This document shows, in pieces, positions 62,474-64,000 of a stretch of 64,000 nucleotides of DNA (within the stretch, counting starts at the first letter, position 1; each line of letters starts with the position of its first letter). This stretch comes from Chloracidobacterium sp. (lineage in GTDB: Bacteria > Acidobacteriota > Blastocatellia > Pyrinomonadales > Pyrinomonadaceae): NCBI GenBank assembly GCA_016716365.1, contig JADJWM010000018.1, positions 310,001 through 374,000 on the forward strand, in the 5' to 3' direction. Below the pieces are notes generated by a model. The model worked only from the letters and a program-made list of their open reading frames with translations. It was not told the origin of the DNA and searched no databases. The position numbers were made by a program, and so were the translations under genes.

Positions 62474-64000
62474 ATGAAGAGATGTCCTCGATGTGCCACG
62501 GCACTCGAACACGACCTGTCAGCATGTCCAGCTTGCGGTCTAAGCGTTGGGGATGTTTCCGCCGAGACCGAGGTCCTTCCTCCCGACCCGCAGGCGGACA
62601 CGCCTACGAAACTCGAAACAGGATCAAAGAAAAATCATACGCCCATAACCACGACGGGCGGTTCCGGACGGTTTGTCGCGGGAACTGTGCTGGCGGGCCG
62701 CTACCGTGTTGTCGGGCTGATCGGCAAGGGCGGGATGGGCGAGGTCTATAAGGCTGAGGACCTCGAGCTCGAACAGACCGTTGCGCTCAAGTTCCTTCCT
62801 GAAGAACTCGCAAAGAACCAGGAACTGCTTCGGCGGTTCCGCGGCGAGGTTCGTAACGCAAGGCAAGTCTCTCACGCAAATGTTTGCCGTGTCTTCGACA
62901 TCGGCGAGACTGAGGGCCTGTATTACCTCACAATGGAATACGTCGACGGCGATGACCTGTCGATGCTGCTCAAACGGATCGGCCGCCTGCCGTCCGACAA
63001 GGCGGTCGAGATCTCCCGCCAGATCTGCATGGGCTTGGCCGCAATACATAAGGCCGGCATACTGCACCGCGACCTAAAACCGGCCAACATCATCATCGAC
63101 TCAAAAGGCGAGGCCCGGATAACCGACTTCGGCATCGCGGGCCTTGAGGCTGAGGTTCAGGGAGTCGAGGCAAGGGTCGGCACGCCTGCCTACATGTCGC
63201 CGGAACAGGCTGACGGCAAGGAACTCACGAATCAAAGCGACATCTATTCGCTTGGGTTGCTTCTATACGAGATCTTCACGGGCAAACAGGCCTACGAAGG
63301 CGATTCGGTTCAAGAGCTTCGTGTAAAGCACGCGACGACAACACCCAAGGACCCATCGGACATAGTCGCCGGAATCGACCCGCTTGTTGAGAAGGTCATC
63401 AACCGATGCCTGGAAAAGAGCCCGAAAGACCGCCCCGACTCCGCGTTAAGAGTGGCAATGTCGCTGCCGGGCGGCGATCCTCTTCAGGTCGCCCTCGAAG
63501 CGGGTGAAACCCCTTCGCCAGAAATGGTCGCCGCCGCACCGAAGAACGGCATCCTTAGACCGCGTGTCGCCCTGGCTCTCTTCTCGTCGGTTGTCGCTCT
63601 TTTCGTATTAACGCTTTATTTCATGTCCAACTACTCGGACGCTGCGCTTTCTCCGATCTATAGATCGGCAGACGTACTACGCGAGGACGCACGGTCGGTT
63701 CTCGAGCAGATCGGGTATGAGACTAAGGACAGGCACTGGGTATCAGATCTCGAATTCGACACCGGCTACGATTTCTACGTGACCTTCACGGGAACCGCCG
63801 ACAGTTTGGAACGGTTTAGAACCGGCCAACCGTCTGCGGTCTATTTTTGGTACCGGCAGAGCGGTGATCCCCTTATTCCTGGAGCCACCGCCGAGGTTGC
63901 CGAAGACGACCCGCCACGGACTAACCGCGGTTCCCAATATGTGAAGCTCGATCCCAAGGGACGGCTAATCGAACTTTTTGCCGCTCCAGAACTGTTGTCC
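62474..64000 (+). CDS. Zinc-ribbon Ser/Thr protein kinase with membrane helix (partial at window end)
   Basis: 509 codons to the window edge without a stop. ATG at 62474 with GGAG six bases upstream. N-terminal zinc ribbon (Cys4, Cys7, Cys18, Cys21), a linker, then a PknB-type kinase: glycine loop GKGGMGEVYKA (84-94), VALK Lys106, HRDLKPAN (198-205), DFG (218-220) and the GTPAYMSPEQ activation segment. A transmembrane helix follows (about residues 359-383), then the start of an exported domain without clear homology. Such kinases sense envelope signals and phosphorylate cytoplasmic targets. No phosphatase is adjacent. Confidence 0.9.
   Translation, partial: MKRCPRCATALEHDLSACPACGLSVGDVSAETEVLPPDPQADTPTKLETGSKKNHTPITTTGGSGRFVAGTVLAGRYRVVGLIGKGGMGEVYKAEDLELEQTVALKFLPEELAKNQELLRRFRGEVRNARQVSHANVCRVFDIGETEGLYYLTMEYVDGDDLSMLLKRIGRLPSDKAVEISRQICMGLAAIHKAGILHRDLKPANIIIDSKGEARITDFGIAGLEAEVQGVEARVGTPAYMSPEQADGKELTNQSDIYSLGLLLYEIFTGKQAYEGDSVQELRVKHATTTPKDPSDIVAGIDPLVEKVINRCLEKSPKDRPDSALRVAMSLPGGDPLQVALEAGETPSPEMVAAAPKNGILRPRVALALFSSVVALFVLTLYFMSNYSDAALSPIYRSADVLREDARSVLEQIGYETKDRHWVSDLEFDTGYDFYVTFTGTADSLERFRTGQPSAVYFWYRQSGDPLIPGATAEVAEDDPPRTNRGSQYVKLDPKGRLIELFAAPELLS

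Noticed and set aside
1..64000. CRISPR array or prophage
   Set aside because: No regularly spaced direct repeats and no phage structural, integrase or cas genes were found.

Overview
The window looks like a chromosomal segment of an Acidobacteriota bacterium, most plausibly the class Blastocatellia (Pyrinomonadaceae-like). This is inferred from GC-rich coding sequence, abundant secreted serine hydrolases, a secreted tricorn-type protease, a ToxR-like winged-helix/membrane/TPR protein, a Ser/Thr protein kinase and LpxK (a Gram-negative outer membrane). No rRNA or species marker is present, so the placement is an inference. Genes are dense and on both strands, in short operons joined by 1-14 base overlaps.

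Layout. 0.1-9.7 kb: secreted tricorn-like S41 protease; a ferritin-like protein coupled to a zinc-ribbon microprotein; lipA with a GNAT acetyltransferase; a secreted NTR/TIMP-like protein; superoxide dismutase; 2Fe-2S ferredoxin; hotdog thioesterase; alpha/beta hydrolase. 9.8-20.4 kb: an STT3-like GT-C membrane protein; a lipoprotein, AI-2E permease and 42-residue membrane microprotein joined by 4-base overlaps; lpxK; pabA/trpG; a secreted protein split by a -1 frameshift lying at a canonical A AAA AAC slip site; a DECR2-type dienoyl-CoA reductase; a large lipoprotein; a SprT-like metalloprotein. 20.4-26 kb: the heat-shock operon hrcA-grpE-dnaK-dnaJ, preceded by a promoter-overlapping dyad that is not CIRCE. 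26-33 kb: a methyltransferase, yqeY, a TonB-like protein, a second large membrane protein, a small gene with a possible leader ORF, HU, tRNA-Pro(TGG), rdgB and an unrecognised 446-residue protein. 33-37.5 kb: an ABC permease and ATPase divergent from a GDSL lipoprotein esterase (the YbbA/YbbP/TesA arrangement). 37.5-38.9 kb: a poor-looking stretch with no gene, a 105-base run of G and C only, then a threonine synthase gene with two frameshifts. 39.6-50 kb: phosphoglucose isomerase, a TPR protein, a nitrilase cut by an in-frame TAG, MsrA, inositol-phosphate synthase, a secreted protein divergent from the winged-helix/TPR regulator, and an acyl-CoA ligase. 50-60 kb: a lipoprotein, aldehyde dehydrogenase, a TPR protein, a class III aminotransferase, and three tandem serine beta-lactamase-like hydrolases, the middle one frameshifted. 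60-64 kb: a secreted PAN-domain protein flanked by a decayed copy of the hydrolase 3' end, a 55-residue membrane microprotein, and a zinc-ribbon Ser/Thr kinase running off the window.

No CRISPR array, prophage, integrase or transposase was seen. The most notable signals are the slip-site frameshift at 16.1 kb, the hydrolase tandem array with its displaced 3' fragment, three microproteins (one well supported, one partly, one tentative), the hrcA dyad, and a cluster of broken genes plus a G/C-only block that may reflect assembly error rather than biology.
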